From: Dehalobacter sp. CP | GTDB taxonomy: Bacteria > Bacillota_B > Desulfitobacteriia > Desulfitobacteriales > Syntrophobotulaceae | Assembly (NCBI GenBank): GCA_009910795.1 | Contig: VMEE01000052.1 | Coordinates: 310,001-374,000 of the forward strand | Direction of reading: 5' to 3' | Length of the DNA stretch: 64,000 nt | In this document: piece by piece, positions 36,978 to 47,086 of the stretch | Position numbering within the stretch: the first letter of the stretch is position 1 | Layout of the letters: every line of letters begins with the position of its first letter | The notes under the pieces: generated by a model | The model's input: the letters and a program-made list of their open reading frames with translations, nothing else | Databases searched by the model: none | What the model was told of the DNA's origin: nothing | Program-made: the position numbers and the translations under genes

Positions 36978-39734
36978 ATGCAGCGGCAAGTATGGCACAT
37001 ATTAACCTGCGGAGAAATATGCAAAGGATTTGAAGTAGATCCTGAAAAGGGTCTTAGTGATAGGGAAGCCAGCCGGCGGCTGGCAGAATTTGGTCCGAAT
37101 TCTCTGGTTGCAAAAAAAGGGGTTAACCCGGTTTTCTTATTTTTGGGTCAGTTTAAGGATTTCATGGTTCTGGTGCTGATGGTTGCTACGCTTATTTCAG
37201 GTCTGCTGGGGGAAATTGCGGACGCAGTAACCATTCTGGCTATTGTTTTTCTAAATGCAGTGCTCGGCTTTATTCAGGAATACAAGGCTGAAAGGTCCAT
37301 GGAATCGCTGCGTTCCCTGACGGCACCGGAGGCGATGGTTCTGCGTAATAGCAGGACGGAAAAGGTACCTGCTTCCGGCTTGGTTCCGGGGGACATCCTT
37401 ATGCTGGAAGCAGGTGACCGGATACCTGCCGATATCCGATGGCTGAAGACCTCGAACATCCGTGTGGAAGAATCAGCGCTGACCGGAGAATCCCAACCGG
37501 TCGCTAAAATGAACCAGCCTTTGATTGACGAATACAGTCCGGTTGCCGACCGAAAAAACATGGGCTATATGGGAACCGTGGTTGTGAACGGAAGAGGACT
37601 TGGGATCGTTATAGCCACAGGCATGAATACCGAGATGGGGATGATTGCCGGAATGATTCAGGAGGTGAACGAGGAAGAGACGCCTCTGCAAAAAAGGCTG
37701 GCCCAGCTTGGGAAATGGTTGGTCACGATCAGTCTTGCCGTCTGTGTTGTTGTCGTGGTGACAGGAATTTTACAAGGGGAAAGCTTCGAAAAGATGTTTT
37801 TTGCCGGAGTATCTCTGGCAGTCGCTGCGATCCCTGAAGGTCTTCCGGCAATTGTTACGGTTGCACTGGCAATCGGTGTACAGCGGATGGTCAAACGCAA
37901 CGCAGTGATCCGAAAGCTTCCGGCTGTGGAAACCTTGGGCTGCGCGACTGTAATCTGCTCAGATAAAACCGGAACGCTGACCCAAAATGAAATGACGGTC
38001 CGGCGGATTTTCTGCGATAACCAGGTCATTACGCTGACGGGTCAGGGCTATGACCCCAAAGGCGATTATCATGGCGCTGACCCGTATAAGGATAAAGGCC
38101 CTCTGAAAGAACTGCTCAGGTGTGCAGCCCTGTGCAATAATGCTGTATTAACTAAGAAAGGAATTCAGGTGGCAGGACTTTTCAGAGGCAAAAGTCAGGA
38201 CAGCATCTGGGGAATCGAAGGTGATCCGACGGAAGGCGCCCTTCTGGTTGCTGCCGCCAAAGCGGGAGTCTGGCGGGAGGCTTTGGAACGGAAGGAACAA
38301 AGGGTTGCGGAAATCCCTTTTGAATCGGAACGGAAACGGATGACGGTTATTTATAAGAATAAAGAGGAATATAAAGCCTACGTCAAAGGAGCTCCGGATG
38401 TTGTTCTGGGACTATGCTTGCGGGAGATGACAAAGGATGGCGTGGTGGAGCTGACCTCCGAAAGAAGAAAGCAAATTCTGTTTTACAATGACGAGATGGC
38501 ATCGCATGCACTCAGGGTTCTGGCACTTGGGCTGAAAGATGTCCGGCGTGGCGAACCAAACGGTGATGTGGAAAATGATCTAATATTCCTGGGTTTGACC
38601 GGGATGATCGATCCGCCACGTACGAGTGCGGTGAAAGCGATAAAAGTATGCCAGGCTGCCGGGATCAAGCCGGTCATGATTACCGGGGACCATAAGCTGA
38701 CGGCGCAGGCTGTCGCGAAAGAACTCGGGATCATTCACGGATTTAATGAACGGGTCGTTACCGGAATAGAACTTGATCAGATGACAGATGAAGATCTAAG
38801 CAACATGGTCATGAATATTTCGGTGTTTGCCCGGGTCGCACCAAGGGATAAGCTTAGAATCGTCAGGGCTTTAAAAAAGAACGGCCAAATTGTAGCGATG
38901 ACCGGAGACGGCGTCAATGATGCCCCCGCTGTGAAAGAAGCTGATATTGGGGTCGCCATGGGGCAGACCGGAACCGATGTCACCAAAGAGGCCTCGGCTA
39001 TGGTAATCTCTGATGACAATTTTGCGGCGATCGTCGCAGCGGTCGAAGAAGGAAGAGGAATTTATGACAATATCCGAAAGTTTATCCGGTACCTTCTTTC
39101 CTGCAATCTCGGAGAAGTGCTGACCATGTTTCTGGGAACGCTTACAGGGCTACCGCTGCCTTTGCTGCCGATACAAATTCTCTGGGTCAATCTGGTTACG
39201 GACGGTTTGCCGGCGATGGCTTTGGGAGTGGATGGAACAGAGCCGGATATCATGAAGAGGGTTCCGCGTCAGCCGGAGGAAAGTGTGTTTGCACGGGGAT
39301 TAGGACAAAAAATTCTAATCAGGGGAACGATTATTGGTTTAGCGACACTCTTTGTATTTGTTATTGGTTTATGGTATGGCGTCGGCCTTTTAGCGGCACG
39401 GACCATGGCGTTTACCACGCTTGTTTTTTCTCAGCTTTTCCATGTCTTTGACTGCAAGTCGGAACGCCGCGGAATCTTTGAGGTTGGTATATTTTCCAAT
39501 CCATTGCTGGTTGTGGCAGTAGCAATCTCTGTTATCATGCAGCTATCGGTAATCTATCTTCCGGCTTTGCAGGCAATTTTCAAAACAACAGCGCTGGTCG
39601 GCTGGCAATGGTTTGTCATTCTGGTGGCTGCCTGCGGACCAAGCTTAATCATCGGCCTGACACGACTTATTCGGAACAGATATCAGCCAGCTAAATCCAG
39701 CCCAAATTTTAGCTTCAAGAAAAGCGTTCACTAA
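36978..39734 (+). CDS. yloB: Calcium-type P-type ATPase (P2A, YloB-like)
   Basis: Cation-pumping P-type ATPase of the SERCA/PMR1 group, exporting Ca2+ from the cytoplasm. The 918-residue protein has the actuator motif TGES ([11 protein letters not shown]), phosphorylation site [12 protein letters not shown] at about residue 330, the nucleotide domain KGAPD, and the hinge [17 protein letters not shown]. Calcium-site signatures are PEGL in helix 4 ([18 protein letters not shown]) and NLVTDGLPA in helix 6. ATG 36978 follows AAAGGAGGAGC. It is divergent from rqcH; in Bacillus yloA-yloB are neighbours but on the same strand. In Bacillus YloB helps spore formation. Confidence 0.95.
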   Translation: MQRQVWHILTCGEICKGFEVDPEKGLSDREASRRLAEFGPNSLVAKKGVNPVFLFLGQFKDFMVLVLMVATLISGLLGEIADAVTILAIVFLNAVLGFIQEYKAERSMESLRSLTAPEAMVLRNSRTEKVPASGLVPGDILMLEAGDRIPADIRWLKTSNIRVEESALTGESQPVAKMNQPLIDEYSPVADRKNMGYMGTVVVNGRGLGIVIATGMNTEMGMIAGMIQEVNEEETPLQKRLAQLGKWLVTISLAVCVVVVVTGILQGESFEKMFFAGVSLAVAAIPEGLPAIVTVALAIGVQRMVKRNAVIRKLPAVETLGCATVICSDKTGTLTQNEMTVRRIFCDNQVITLTGQGYDPKGDYHGADPYKDKGPLKELLRCAALCNNAVLTKKGIQVAGLFRGKSQDSIWGIEGDPTEGALLVAAAKAGVWREALERKEQRVAEIPFESERKRMTVIYKNKEEYKAYVKGAPDVVLGLCLREMTKDGVVELTSERRKQILFYNDEMASHALRVLALGLKDVRRGEPNGDVENDLIFLGLTGMIDPPRTSAVKAIKVCQAAGIKPVMITGDHKLTAQAVAKELGIIHGFNERVVTGIELDQMTDEDLSNMVMNISVFARVAPRDKLRIVRALKKNGQIVAMTGDGVNDAPAVKEADIGVAMGQTGTDVTKEASAMVISDDNFAAIVAAVEEGRGIYDNIRKFIRYLLSCNLGEVLTMFLGTLTGLPLPLLPIQILWVNLVTDGLPAMALGVDGTEPDIMKRVPRQPEESVFARGLGQKILIRGTIIGLATLFVFVIGLWYGVGLLAARTMAFTTLVFSQLFHVFDCKSERRGIFEVGIFSNPLLVVAVAISVIMQLSVIYLPALQAIFKTTALVGWQWFVILVAACGPSLIIGLTRLIRNRYQPAKSSPNFSFKKSVH

Positions 39735-39745
39735 TTATAAAATAT

Positions 39746-39852
39746 GTCTCCGTAATGGATGGCCAGCACTAAGCGGAGCATGGATTGCGCAGCGCGGGAT
39801 TTTGTGTCAAAGATGATACAATAAACAGAAAGCGGCCATCCATTATGGAGAC
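39746..39852 (-). repeat. Palindromic intergenic repeat, copy E (inverted orientation)
   Basis: Arms GTCTCCGTAATGGATGGCC (39746-39764) and 39834-39852 pair with one mismatch over 19 bases. Read on the minus strand the core begins GCTTTC and includes CCGCGCTGCGCAATCCATGC and TCCGCTTAGTGCT, matching copy C. An internal stem TTGTGTC (39802-39808)/GATACAA (39815-39821) pairs with one G-U. The gap between the ATPase and dapF (39735-40071) holds this element and the dapF promoter, and no gene. Confidence 0.85.
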
Positions 39853-39949
39853 TGACCCAAACATAGCTACGTATTATTGCAGCTTACGGGACCTGCGAAT
39901 TAATCTACGATAATGAAAACATACATTATGTATACTTCAGACAAAAATA

Positions 39950-39978
39950 TTGACCCTTTGCTGTTCTCATAGTATTCT
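39950..39978 (+). promoter_or_regulatory. Sigma-A promoter of dapF
   Basis: TTGACC (39950-39955), 17 bases, TATTCT (39973-39978). It gives a leader of about 85 bases before dapF. Confidence 0.6.
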
Positions 39979-40071
39979 TAAAGAAACTTGGCTGGCGCAG
40001 GCCCATGGGCCTTTGTCGATTAGGTCACTTTTGAACAGACTCTGTAAAAGGCAGCGAGAGGAGAACCCTTT

Positions 40072-40908
40072 ATGGATTTTGTGAAAATGCATGGTCTGGG
40101 AAACGATTTTATCTGCCTGGATCATTTTCTTTTTCAGACAGGTATGGATTATGCCGAAACCGCTGTCCAGCTTTGCCACAGACAGTTCGGCGTCGGCGGT
40201 GACGGTCTTATTGTGATTCTGTCTTCCGATGTAGCCGATGCAAGGATGAGGATATTTAATCCGGACGGTTCTGAACCGGAGATGTGCGGCAATGGCATAC
40301 GCTGTTTTGCCAAATATGTTTATGAAGCCGGTTACGTTCAGAGAGATTCGCTTAAGATAGAAACGTTGGCTGGAGTTCTGAATGTCAAACTGGAGATCTG
40401 CCGGGGAGCTGTACACCATGTTACGGTTAACATGGGCGAGCCGTGTCTTGATCCCGTTAAGATACCTGTTTTGGCCGGAACGGATACTGCACTTAACCAA
40501 AAACTTGAGGTTGCCGGGCAAGAATATATTTTTTCGGCGGTATCGATGGGAAATCCGCATTGTATTATTTTTACCGAGGATTTGGAATTGCTTCCATTTG
40601 AAACGCTGGGCCGTGCGATCGAGAAACACCCGCTGTTTCCGAGAAAAACAAATGTGGAGTTTGTCAAAGTAAACAATTCAGGTGAAATAACCGTCAAGGT
40701 GTGGGAACGCGGAGTCGGCCCAACGCTAGCCTGCGGAACGGGAGCCTGCGCATCTGTGGTTGCATCAGTACTGGCTGGTAGAACCGGTAGAACTGTGATT
40801 GTTCATTTGCCCGGGGGGGACCTGAAGATTGAATGGCAGGAAGGTCAGCAGGTCCATATGACGGGTCCAGCAGTCTGTGTTTTTCGCGGAAGTACGCTTG
40901 AATCATAA
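40072..40908 (+). CDS. dapF: Diaminopimelate epimerase DapF
   Basis: Converts LL- to meso-diaminopimelate, the last-but-one step to lysine and the peptidoglycan cross-linking residue. Both catalytic cysteines are present: MCGNGIRCFAKY in the first half and ACGTGACAS in the second. The N-terminus MDFVKMHGLGNDFICLD is typical. Length 278 residues. ATG 40072 follows GAGAGGAGAAC. It is followed by dapL, whose product is the substrate of this enzyme, so the two form a functional pair. Confidence 0.97.
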   Translation: MDFVKMHGLGNDFICLDHFLFQTGMDYAETAVQLCHRQFGVGGDGLIVILSSDVADARMRIFNPDGSEPEMCGNGIRCFAKYVYEAGYVQRDSLKIETLAGVLNVKLEICRGAVHHVTVNMGEPCLDPVKIPVLAGTDTALNQKLEVAGQEYIFSAVSMGNPHCIIFTEDLELLPFETLGRAIEKHPLFPRKTNVEFVKVNNSGEITVKVWERGVGPTLACGTGACASVVASVLAGRTGRTVIVHLPGGDLKIEWQEGQQVHMTGPAVCVFRGSTLES

Positions 40909-40990
40909 GACATCATCATACTTGAATGACTACTATAGTAAAGACAACATCAGGGAATTATAACTACATATTTACAGGAGAGTGAATAGA

Positions 40991-42226
40991 ATGGCTTTTG
41001 TCAATGAAAATTATCTTAAACTGCCTGGAAGCTATCTCTTTTCGGAAATAGCCCGCCGGGAAAAGCAGTTCAGACAGGAAAACCCGGACTGTGACTTAAT
41101 AAAAATGGGTATTGGTGATGTGACCCGCCCGCTTCCGCCAGCCGTCATCGAAGCAATGCATCAGGCTGTCGAGGAAATGGGCCAGCAGAAAACCTTTAGA
41201 GGATATGGCCCAGAACAGGGATATGAGTTCCTGATTGAAAAGATCATTGAGCACGATTTCAAGCCCCGCGGTGTCGACCTGGCAGTTAACGAAGTGTTTA
41301 TCAGTGACGGGGCCAAGACGGACACCGCCAATTTCCAGGAGATATTTGGAATGGGCAATATCTTGGCTGTTACAGACCCGGTTTATCCGGTTTATGTGGA
41401 CAGCAATGTCATGGCTGGACGTACCGGTATTTATAACAACGACAAAGGGCAGTTTGAAGGAATCGTTTATCTTCCCTGTAATCAGGAAAATGGACTGAAA
41501 CCGGCGCTTCCCAGCACGAAAGCAGATATGATCTACCTGTGCTATCCGAATAATCCGACTGGAACGACACTTTCGGCTGAAGAACTGAAGAAATGGGTCG
41601 ATTATGCACGCGATCATAAGGCCATCATCTTATTTGATGCTGCGTACGAAGCTTTCATTCGGGAAGACGGTGTTCCCCATAGTATTTTTGAAATCGAAGG
41701 TGCGCGCGAAGTGGCCGTGGAATTCAGGAGTTTTTCCAAGACGGCTGGTTTTACCGGAACCCGCTGCGCATATACCATCGTTCCAAAGGAAGTCATGGTC
41801 TATGATTCCAAAGGGGAAGCGCACAGTCTGAATAAATTATGGCTTAGAAGGCAGACCACAAAATTCAATGGAGTATCTTATCCGATCCAGGCTGCCACTG
41901 CTGCCGTATTTTCTGAGGCAGGGAAACAACAGGTCAAAGAAACCATTGATTATTATATGGATAATGCCGCAATTATCCGGGCTGGTCTCGAAAAAGCGGG
42001 ATATACCGTCTTTGGCGGTGTGAATGCACCATATATCTGGCTAAAAACACCGGGACAGTTAGGATCCTGGGAATTCTTTGACAAGCTGATGAAAGAGGCA
42101 AATGTTATCGGAACACCTGGAGCCGGCTTCGGTGCGAGCGGAGAAGGATTCTTCCGTCTGACGGCTTTCAACACTAGGGAGAATACGGCGAGGGCCATTG
42201 AAAGGATAAGGACCAGGATAGTATAA
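40991..42226 (+). CDS. dapL: LL-diaminopimelate aminotransferase DapL
   Basis: PLP enzyme that makes LL-DAP from tetrahydrodipicolinate in one step, bypassing the acylated routes. ATG 40991 is 10 bases after GGAG; GTG 40982 is too near. The DapL hallmark N-terminus [17 protein letters not shown], the region [19 protein letters not shown], and the PLP lysine in [15 protein letters not shown] are visible. Length 411 residues. Adjacent dapF supports this assignment over a general class I aminotransferase. A terminator follows. Confidence 0.95.
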   Translation: MAFVNENYLKLPGSYLFSEIARREKQFRQENPDCDLIKMGIGDVTRPLPPAVIEAMHQAVEEMGQQKTFRGYGPEQGYEFLIEKIIEHDFKPRGVDLAVNEVFISDGAKTDTANFQEIFGMGNILAVTDPVYPVYVDSNVMAGRTGIYNNDKGQFEGIVYLPCNQENGLKPALPSTKADMIYLCYPNNPTGTTLSAEELKKWVDYARDHKAIILFDAAYEAFIREDGVPHSIFEIEGAREVAVEFRSFSKTAGFTGTRCAYTIVPKEVMVYDSKGEAHSLNKLWLRRQTTKFNGVSYPIQAATAAVFSEAGKQQVKETIDYYMDNAAIIRAGLEKAGYTVFGGVNAPYIWLKTPGQLGSWEFFDKLMKEANVIGTPGAGFGASGEGFFRLTAFNTRENTARAIERIRTRIV

Positions 42227-42276
42227 AGCTATTAGGTAGGATGAAGCAATCTACTGCTTGAGAACGTGATTTAACC

Positions 42277-42306
42277 GAGGAGCTGTTTGTCTCCTCAATT
42301 TTTTCT
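42277..42306 (+). terminator. Terminator after dapL
   Basis: GAGGAG (42277-42282) pairs with CTCCTC (42291-42296) around an 8-base loop, then AATTTTTTC. Confidence 0.75.
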
Positions 42307-42413
42307 TTCTGGTACCTTGTATAACTCTAAAACGCATGTAAAGAGAGCAAAGCATAGTATTCTTGCCCTTAAGAACAAAAGAGTGGTATATTGTCGTTAA
42401 GGAGTTGAGGAAA

Positions 42414-43292
42414 TTGGCAAATAGTATGACTGGTTTTGGCAGAGGGGAAGCTCAAGGACTTGGAGTTCAGATCTCAGTAGAAATGAAATCTGTAAACAAC
42501 CGTTTCCTTGAAGTCCTGGTGAAACTGCCCAGAAACCTGAATATCATCGAGGAGCGTTTCCGGAAAGCCGTGCAGGAAAAAGTCCAGCGGGGCCGTGTTG
42601 ATATTTACGTGAATATCAAGGAAACGGAAGAAAAAAAGAGATTAGTTAAGGTTGACAAAGATTTAGTGCTGTCGTATGATAATTCTCTGAAGGAATTGGC
42701 AAATTTGCTCAATACCACGTATAAGAGCGATCTTTTTAGTCTGGTTTCGCTCCCTGAAGTACTCAGTGTTGAAAACGAAGAGACGGATGCCGAAGCCTTG
42801 TGGCCATATCTCAGTATGGCTTTACAGGAGGCACTGAACCAGTTAATTCAAATGCGTAGGACTGAAGGGGAGAGACTGGCCAAGGATTTGCTGAAAAAAT
42901 TAGATGACCTTTCCGGAATGGTTGATCAAGTAACTGTAAGAGCGCCGCAGGTTGTGGCAGAATATCAGGAAAAATTGAGGGAAAGGCTTGCGGCGCTTCT
43001 GGCGGACACTTCGCTGGATGAAGCTAGACTGATTACCGAAGTTGCCATTTTTGCCGACAGGTCTTCTATTGAGGAAGAGCTGGTCAGGCTCGGGAGTCAT
43101 TTTGAACAATTTACCAAAGCATTTTCGGCCAACGAACCGATTGGACGGAAACTGGATTTTCTGATTCAGGAAATGAACAGAGAGATCAATACCATTGGGT
43201 CTAAGGCAAATGATCTGGAGATTTCACATATCATTGTTCAGGGAAAAAGTGAATTGGAGAAAATCCGGGAACAGGTTCAGAATATCGAGTAA
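42414..43292 (+). CDS. yicC: YicC/YloC-family endoribonuclease
   Basis: YicC-type endoribonuclease linked to RNA decay and stationary-phase survival. TTG 42414 gives MANSMTGFGRGEAQG, close to the normal YicC start, with AAGGAG 9 bases upstream; ATG 42426 is an alternative. Conserved text VEMKSVNNRFLEVLVKLP, SLPEVLS and the C-terminal GRKLDFLIQEMNREINTIGS followed by KANDLEIS are present. About 292 residues. It leads the yicC-remA-gmk-rpoZ-coaBC run, the same as Bacillus yloC. Confidence 0.93.
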   Translation: MANSMTGFGRGEAQGLGVQISVEMKSVNNRFLEVLVKLPRNLNIIEERFRKAVQEKVQRGRVDIYVNIKETEEKKRLVKVDKDLVLSYDNSLKELANLLNTTYKSDLFSLVSLPEVLSVENEETDAEALWPYLSMALQEALNQLIQMRRTEGERLAKDLLKKLDDLSGMVDQVTVRAPQVVAEYQEKLRERLAALLADTSLDEARLITEVAIFADRSSIEEELVRLGSHFEQFTKAFSANEPIGRKLDFLIQEMNREINTIGSKANDLEISHIIVQGKSELEKIREQVQNIE

Positions 43293-43355
43293 CACGATGA
43301 AAAGAGCAGTAATAACGCCGATATGCAGCGTATTGAATATGGGAGGTATAAGGAA

Positions 43356-43625
43356 TTGGATATCAAACTAATTAATATAGGATTTGGCAATATTGTATCG
43401 GCCAACAGAATTATCTCGATTGTAAGTCCGGAATCAGCACCTATTAAACGGATCATTCAGGAAGCGCGCGATACAGGAATGCTCATCGATGCCACCTATG
43501 GGCGAAGAACGCGTGCCGTCATTATGTGTGACAGCCACCACGTGATTTTGTCGGCTGTTCAGCCTGAAACGGTTGCCCATCGTCTGACCGCCAAAGAATC
43601 CAGTAATGAGGATCCGGTTGATTAA
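43356..43625 (+). CDS. remA: Extracellular matrix regulator RemA (DUF370)
   Basis: DNA-binding regulator that in Bacillus activates biofilm matrix genes; it forms a ring oligomer. TTG 43356 after GGGAGG gives [20 protein letters not shown], matching the conserved RemA start; the frame is open a further 11 codons upstream but those residues are not part of the family. [15 protein letters not shown] and [19 protein letters not shown] are strongly conserved. 89 residues. It stands between yicC and gmk as in Bacillus. Targets in this organism are unknown. Confidence 0.94.
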   Translation: MDIKLINIGFGNIVSANRIISIVSPESAPIKRIIQEARDTGMLIDATYGRRTRAVIMCDSHHVILSAVQPETVAHRLTAKESSNEDPVD

Positions 43626-43626
43626 A

Positions 43627-44211
43627 ATGGAAGACAAAGGGCTGCTGATTGTGGTTTCAGGTCCTGCAGGAGTTGGAAAAGGAACGCTGTGTAAGCGGCT
43701 TTTTGCCGAGTGCGGCGATCTAGAATATTCTGTTTCCGTAACGACCAGGGCACCAAGACCGGGAGAAACAGAGGGAAAAGAATACTATTTCCGTTCCAGG
43801 GATGAATTTCTTAAAATGGTCGAGAACAATGAGTTCCTGGAATGGGCAGAGTTTTGCGGAAACCTGTACGGAACCCCAAGATTTCATGTGGAAAGTGTCC
43901 TGAAACGAAACAAGACCATCTTACTGGAAATCGATATGCAGGGAGCAAAAATTGTCAAAAAGGCTTTTCCGGATGGTGTGTTTATTTTCATTGTTCCACC
44001 TTCCTTGGAGGAGCTCGCTGAAAGGCTTTACGGAAGAGGAACGGAAACACCTGACGTCGTGCAGCGCAGACTGGCACAAGCCGTTCAGGAAATGAAAAAT
44101 ATGAAGGATTATGATTATGCTGTTGAGAACGACGAAATCGGTACTGCAGCTGAAAAGCTTAAGAGTATCATCATTGCAGAAAAATGCCGGATAAATCCAA
44201 AGTCGTTTTAG
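43627..44211 (+). CDS. gmk: Guanylate kinase Gmk
   Basis: Phosphorylates GMP to GDP. ATG 43627 starts directly after the remA stop; an upstream ATG at 43606 has no better ribosome site. Walker A is GPAGVGKGT (about residues 12-20), with SVTTRAPRPGETEGKEYYF, EWAEFCGNLYGTP and IDMQGAKIVKK downstream, all diagnostic of Gmk. 194 residues, normal length. Confidence 0.96.
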   Translation: MEDKGLLIVVSGPAGVGKGTLCKRLFAECGDLEYSVSVTTRAPRPGETEGKEYYFRSRDEFLKMVENNEFLEWAEFCGNLYGTPRFHVESVLKRNKTILLEIDMQGAKIVKKAFPDGVFIFIVPPSLEELAERLYGRGTETPDVVQRRLAQAVQEMKNMKDYDYAVENDEIGTAAEKLKSIIIAEKCRINPKSF

Positions 44212-44229
44212 TTTAAAGGAGGAATAACG

Positions 44230-44445
44230 ATGAAGCAGCCTTCTTTGGATGTTCTGATGTCCCAGGCAGATAGTAAATATACCCTTGTTGTGGCCGCTGC
44301 TAAAAGGGCCAGGGTACTCATGAACAATATGGATGCAAATGAATTTAAGGATACGAAACCTGTCAGCAGGGCGCTGGTTGAGATTGCATACGGCAAAATC
44401 AATTCCGACTTTTTTGAGAAGGTGACGACAGATGCTACGCGGTAA
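44230..44445 (+). CDS. rpoZ: RNA polymerase omega subunit RpoZ
   Basis: Small subunit that helps assemble RNA polymerase. The 71-residue protein has the omega features: N-terminal PSLDVLMSQADSKYTLVVAA and AKRAR, then KPVSRALVEIAYGKI. AAAGGAGG precedes ATG 44230. It overlaps coaBC by 14 bases; position after gmk is the common Firmicute order. Confidence 0.95.
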   Translation: MKQPSLDVLMSQADSKYTLVVAAAKRARVLMNNMDANEFKDTKPVSRALVEIAYGKINSDFFEKVTTDATR

Positions 44446-45640
44446 ACGTGTACTTCTGGGTGTGACAGGAAGTATTGCTGCTTATAAAGCGGTCGACATT
44501 GCCAGCAGACTGGTGAAAAGCGGTGCAGAGGTCTTTGTCGTGATGACAGAATCAGCGACAGAGTTCATTGCGCCTTTGACTTTCAGGAGCATCACCGGCC
44601 AGCCGGTTTATACGGATATGTTCAGTGAACCCAAACTGTGGAACATTGAACATATTTCCCTGGCACAGAAGGCAGACCTTGCGTTGGTCGCACCGGCGAC
44701 CGCTAATATCATTGCGAAGATGGCTGTTGGGCTTGCCGATGATTTTATGTCGACAGTTTTATTGGCCGTTCAGAATCCTGTCTTTGTGGCACCGGCTATG
44801 AATCATGCTATGTATCATCACCTTGCGACGCAGCAGAATCTGGGGATTCTTCAGCAGCGGGGGATTCATCTGATTGGACCAGCCAGAGGCTTCCAGGCCT
44901 GCGGGACAGAAGGCGACGGCAGGATGAGTGAGCCTGGGGAGATCATTGATTTCCTTCAGAATTTTATGTTAAACCGTGAAATCATGAAAGGCCGGAAAGT
45001 GCTAGTTACGGCCGGCGGCACCCGCGAGGAACTTGATCCGGTCAGATATCTTGGAAATTACAGCTCAGGCCGCATGGGCTATGCAATTGCTGAGGCGTTT
45101 GCTGAGGCAGGCGCACAGGTGACCTTGGTCAGCGGACCCTCGGATCTTCTTCCCCCATTCGGCGTGGAAACGGTCCGGATTATTTCAGCGGAAGAGATGT
45201 ATGCGGAAGTTATGACACGATATGCGGAACAGGATATCGTCGTCAAAGCAGCTGCGGTTGCTGATTTTCGGCCTGCAATCCGCAATCAGCAAAAGATCAA
45301 GAAAGACGGAAAGTCTGTTATCCTGGAATTAGTACCGAATCCGGACATTTTGTCAGCTTTGGGAGCTCGGAAGAAGCACCAGTACCTGGTTGGCTTTGCT
45401 GCTGAGACCCAAAATGTGATTGAAAACGGTCTGGAAAAGCTGAACCGCAAAAAGACCGATATGCTTGTGGTCAATGATGTCACAGCATCAGGGGCTGGTT
45501 TTGGTACGGATACCAATATTGTTAGTTTTCTTTATCCTGATGGCAGAAAAATAGATCTGCCCAAAATGAGCAAGCTGGAAGTTGCCAGAAAGTTGGTGCA
45601 AGAGATTGCCTTGGACAAAGGCATTGGATCAAAGGAGTGA
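44432..45640 (+). CDS. coaBC: Bifunctional CoaBC (phosphopantothenoylcysteine decarboxylase/synthase)
   Basis: Two consecutive steps of coenzyme A synthesis. The N-terminal flavodoxin-like decarboxylase CoaC (residues about 1-185) has GVTGSIAAYKAVDIA, APATANIIAKMAVGLADD and the substrate-clamp APAMNHAMYHH. The C-terminal CoaB synthase (about 190-402) has VLVTAGGTREELDPVRYLGN followed by SSGRMG, and KAAAVADFRP. Length 402 residues. It is followed after 6 bases by metK; in Bacillus the next gene is priA. Confidence 0.96.
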   Translation: MLRGKRVLLGVTGSIAAYKAVDIASRLVKSGAEVFVVMTESATEFIAPLTFRSITGQPVYTDMFSEPKLWNIEHISLAQKADLALVAPATANIIAKMAVGLADDFMSTVLLAVQNPVFVAPAMNHAMYHHLATQQNLGILQQRGIHLIGPARGFQACGTEGDGRMSEPGEIIDFLQNFMLNREIMKGRKVLVTAGGTREELDPVRYLGNYSSGRMGYAIAEAFAEAGAQVTLVSGPSDLLPPFGVETVRIISAEEMYAEVMTRYAEQDIVVKAAAVADFRPAIRNQQKIKKDGKSVILELVPNPDILSALGARKKHQYLVGFAAETQNVIENGLEKLNRKKTDMLVVNDVTASGAGFGTDTNIVSFLYPDGRKIDLPKMSKLEVARKLVQEIALDKGIGSKE

Positions 45641-45646
45641 TTTTGA

Positions 45647-46828
45647 ATGGGTTACAAATTATTTACCTCAGAATCTGTTACCGAAGGACATCCCGACAAA
45701 ATATGCGATCAAATTTCGGATGCAATTCTTGATGCCGTCCTGCGTCAGGACAGAGAAGCACGAGTCGCCTGTGAAACATCTGTGACAACCGGGCTGGTTC
45801 TGGTAAGCGGCGAGATTACCACCCATTGTTATGTGGATATTCCAAGAGTCGTAAGGGAAACCATCAGACAGATCGGATATACGAGAGCCAAGTATGGCTT
45901 TGACGCGGATACATGTGCGGTGCTGACCTCGATTGGAGAGCAGTCCAGTGATATTGCCTTAGGCGTTAACAAAGCATTGGAGGCAAAGATATCCGAAGAA
46001 GACATCAGTGAGATCGGTGCAGGAGACCAAGGGATGATGTTTGGCTATGCCACAAACGAAACCGAAACATTCATGCCGGTGCCGATTGATCTTGCGCATA
46101 AGCTGGCCCGCAGGCTGGCTGAAATCCGTAAGGCGGAAGTGCTGAACTATTTAAGACCTGACGGCAAAACGCAGGTTACCGTTGAATACGAGGACGGAAA
46201 ACCCAAAAGAATCGATACGATTGTAATTTCGACCCAGCATCATCCTGAGGTTTCCCAGGAGCAGATCAAAAACGACCTTCTGGAGCATGTCGTAAGACCA
46301 GTGGTTCCATCTGAAATGCTGGATGAGAATACCCGTTATTATATCAATCCGACGGGCAGATTTGTGATTGGCGGGCCTCAAGGCGACGCAGGACTTACCG
46401 GCAGAAAAATTATTGTCGACACTTATGGTGGTATGGCTAGACACGGTGGCGGGGCGTTTTCCGGAAAGGATCCTACGAAGGTTGACCGGTCCGGGGCTTA
46501 TGCCGCGCGCTATGTGGCCAAAAATGTTGTCGGAGCGGGCCTAGCTGACCGCTGTGAGATTCAGATTGCTTATGCGATTGGTGTTGCGCATCCTGTCTCC
46601 ATTTCTGTTGAAACATTTGGGACGGGCAAGGTCAGTGATGATAAGATCATCGCGTTGATTAATGAAACGTTTGATCTTCGTCCGGCTGCAATTATCAACA
46701 CCCTGGATCTCCGCAGACCAATCTATAGACAGACTGCGGCCTACGGGCATTTTGGCCGCAATGACCTTGACCTCCCGTGGGAGAAGCTTGATAAAGTCGA
46801 ACAATTAAGGAAACTAGCCGGACGCTGA
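45647..46828 (+). CDS. metK: S-adenosylmethionine synthase MetK
   Basis: Forms S-adenosylmethionine from methionine and ATP. ATG 45647 lies 6 bases after coaBC with AAAGGAG inside coaBC. Family signatures are [20 protein letters not shown], the methionine/ATP site [15 protein letters not shown] and the phosphate loop [16 protein letters not shown]. Length 393 residues. It closes the gene run; a terminator follows. No SAM riboswitch precedes it, as expected for an internal operon gene. Confidence 0.97.
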   Translation: MGYKLFTSESVTEGHPDKICDQISDAILDAVLRQDREARVACETSVTTGLVLVSGEITTHCYVDIPRVVRETIRQIGYTRAKYGFDADTCAVLTSIGEQSSDIALGVNKALEAKISEEDISEIGAGDQGMMFGYATNETETFMPVPIDLAHKLARRLAEIRKAEVLNYLRPDGKTQVTVEYEDGKPKRIDTIVISTQHHPEVSQEQIKNDLLEHVVRPVVPSEMLDENTRYYINPTGRFVIGGPQGDAGLTGRKIIVDTYGGMARHGGGAFSGKDPTKVDRSGAYAARYVAKNVVGAGLADRCEIQIAYAIGVAHPVSISVETFGTGKVSDDKIIALINETFDLRPAAIINTLDLRRPIYRQTAAYGHFGRNDLDLPWEKLDKVEQLRKLAGR

Positions 46829-46908
46829 AACGTTGTTAAGCTTCCAATAGAAATAAGCTATAGCAGAGAAAAATCATCGGTGTCAGTAGAAGAATAACAG
46901 ACTGCAGA

Positions 46909-46940
46909 GGGTGTCGTGGGAATCCAGGGCATCCTTTTTA
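46909..46940 (+). terminator. Terminator after metK
   Basis: GGGTGTC (46909-46915) pairs with GGCATCC (46928-46934), two pairs being G-U, followed by TTTTTATG. Confidence 0.65.
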
Positions 46941-47000
46941 TGTTGATAACAGGAAAACAAAAACTTACAATTTTTATTAAAAGCGTTTTAAAAATACAGA

Positions 47001-47029
47001 TTCAAATATGGATTATCTTGATATATAAT
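47001..47029 (+). promoter_or_regulatory. Sigma-A promoter of the paaK-ACT pair
   Basis: TTCAAA (47001-47006), 17 bases, TATAAT (47024-47029). The leader to paaK is about 50 bases. Confidence 0.65.
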
Positions 47030-47086
47030 ATACCTATTGTTAACAGTTAGCGTGTCAAAATAAGTTTGAGGCAGGAGGATGGTAGG

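Noticed and set aside
39967..40629. 220-residue open frame antisense to dapF
   Set aside because: It lies opposite a gene with full DapF motifs, has no ribosome site and shows no family likeness; a shadow of coding bias.
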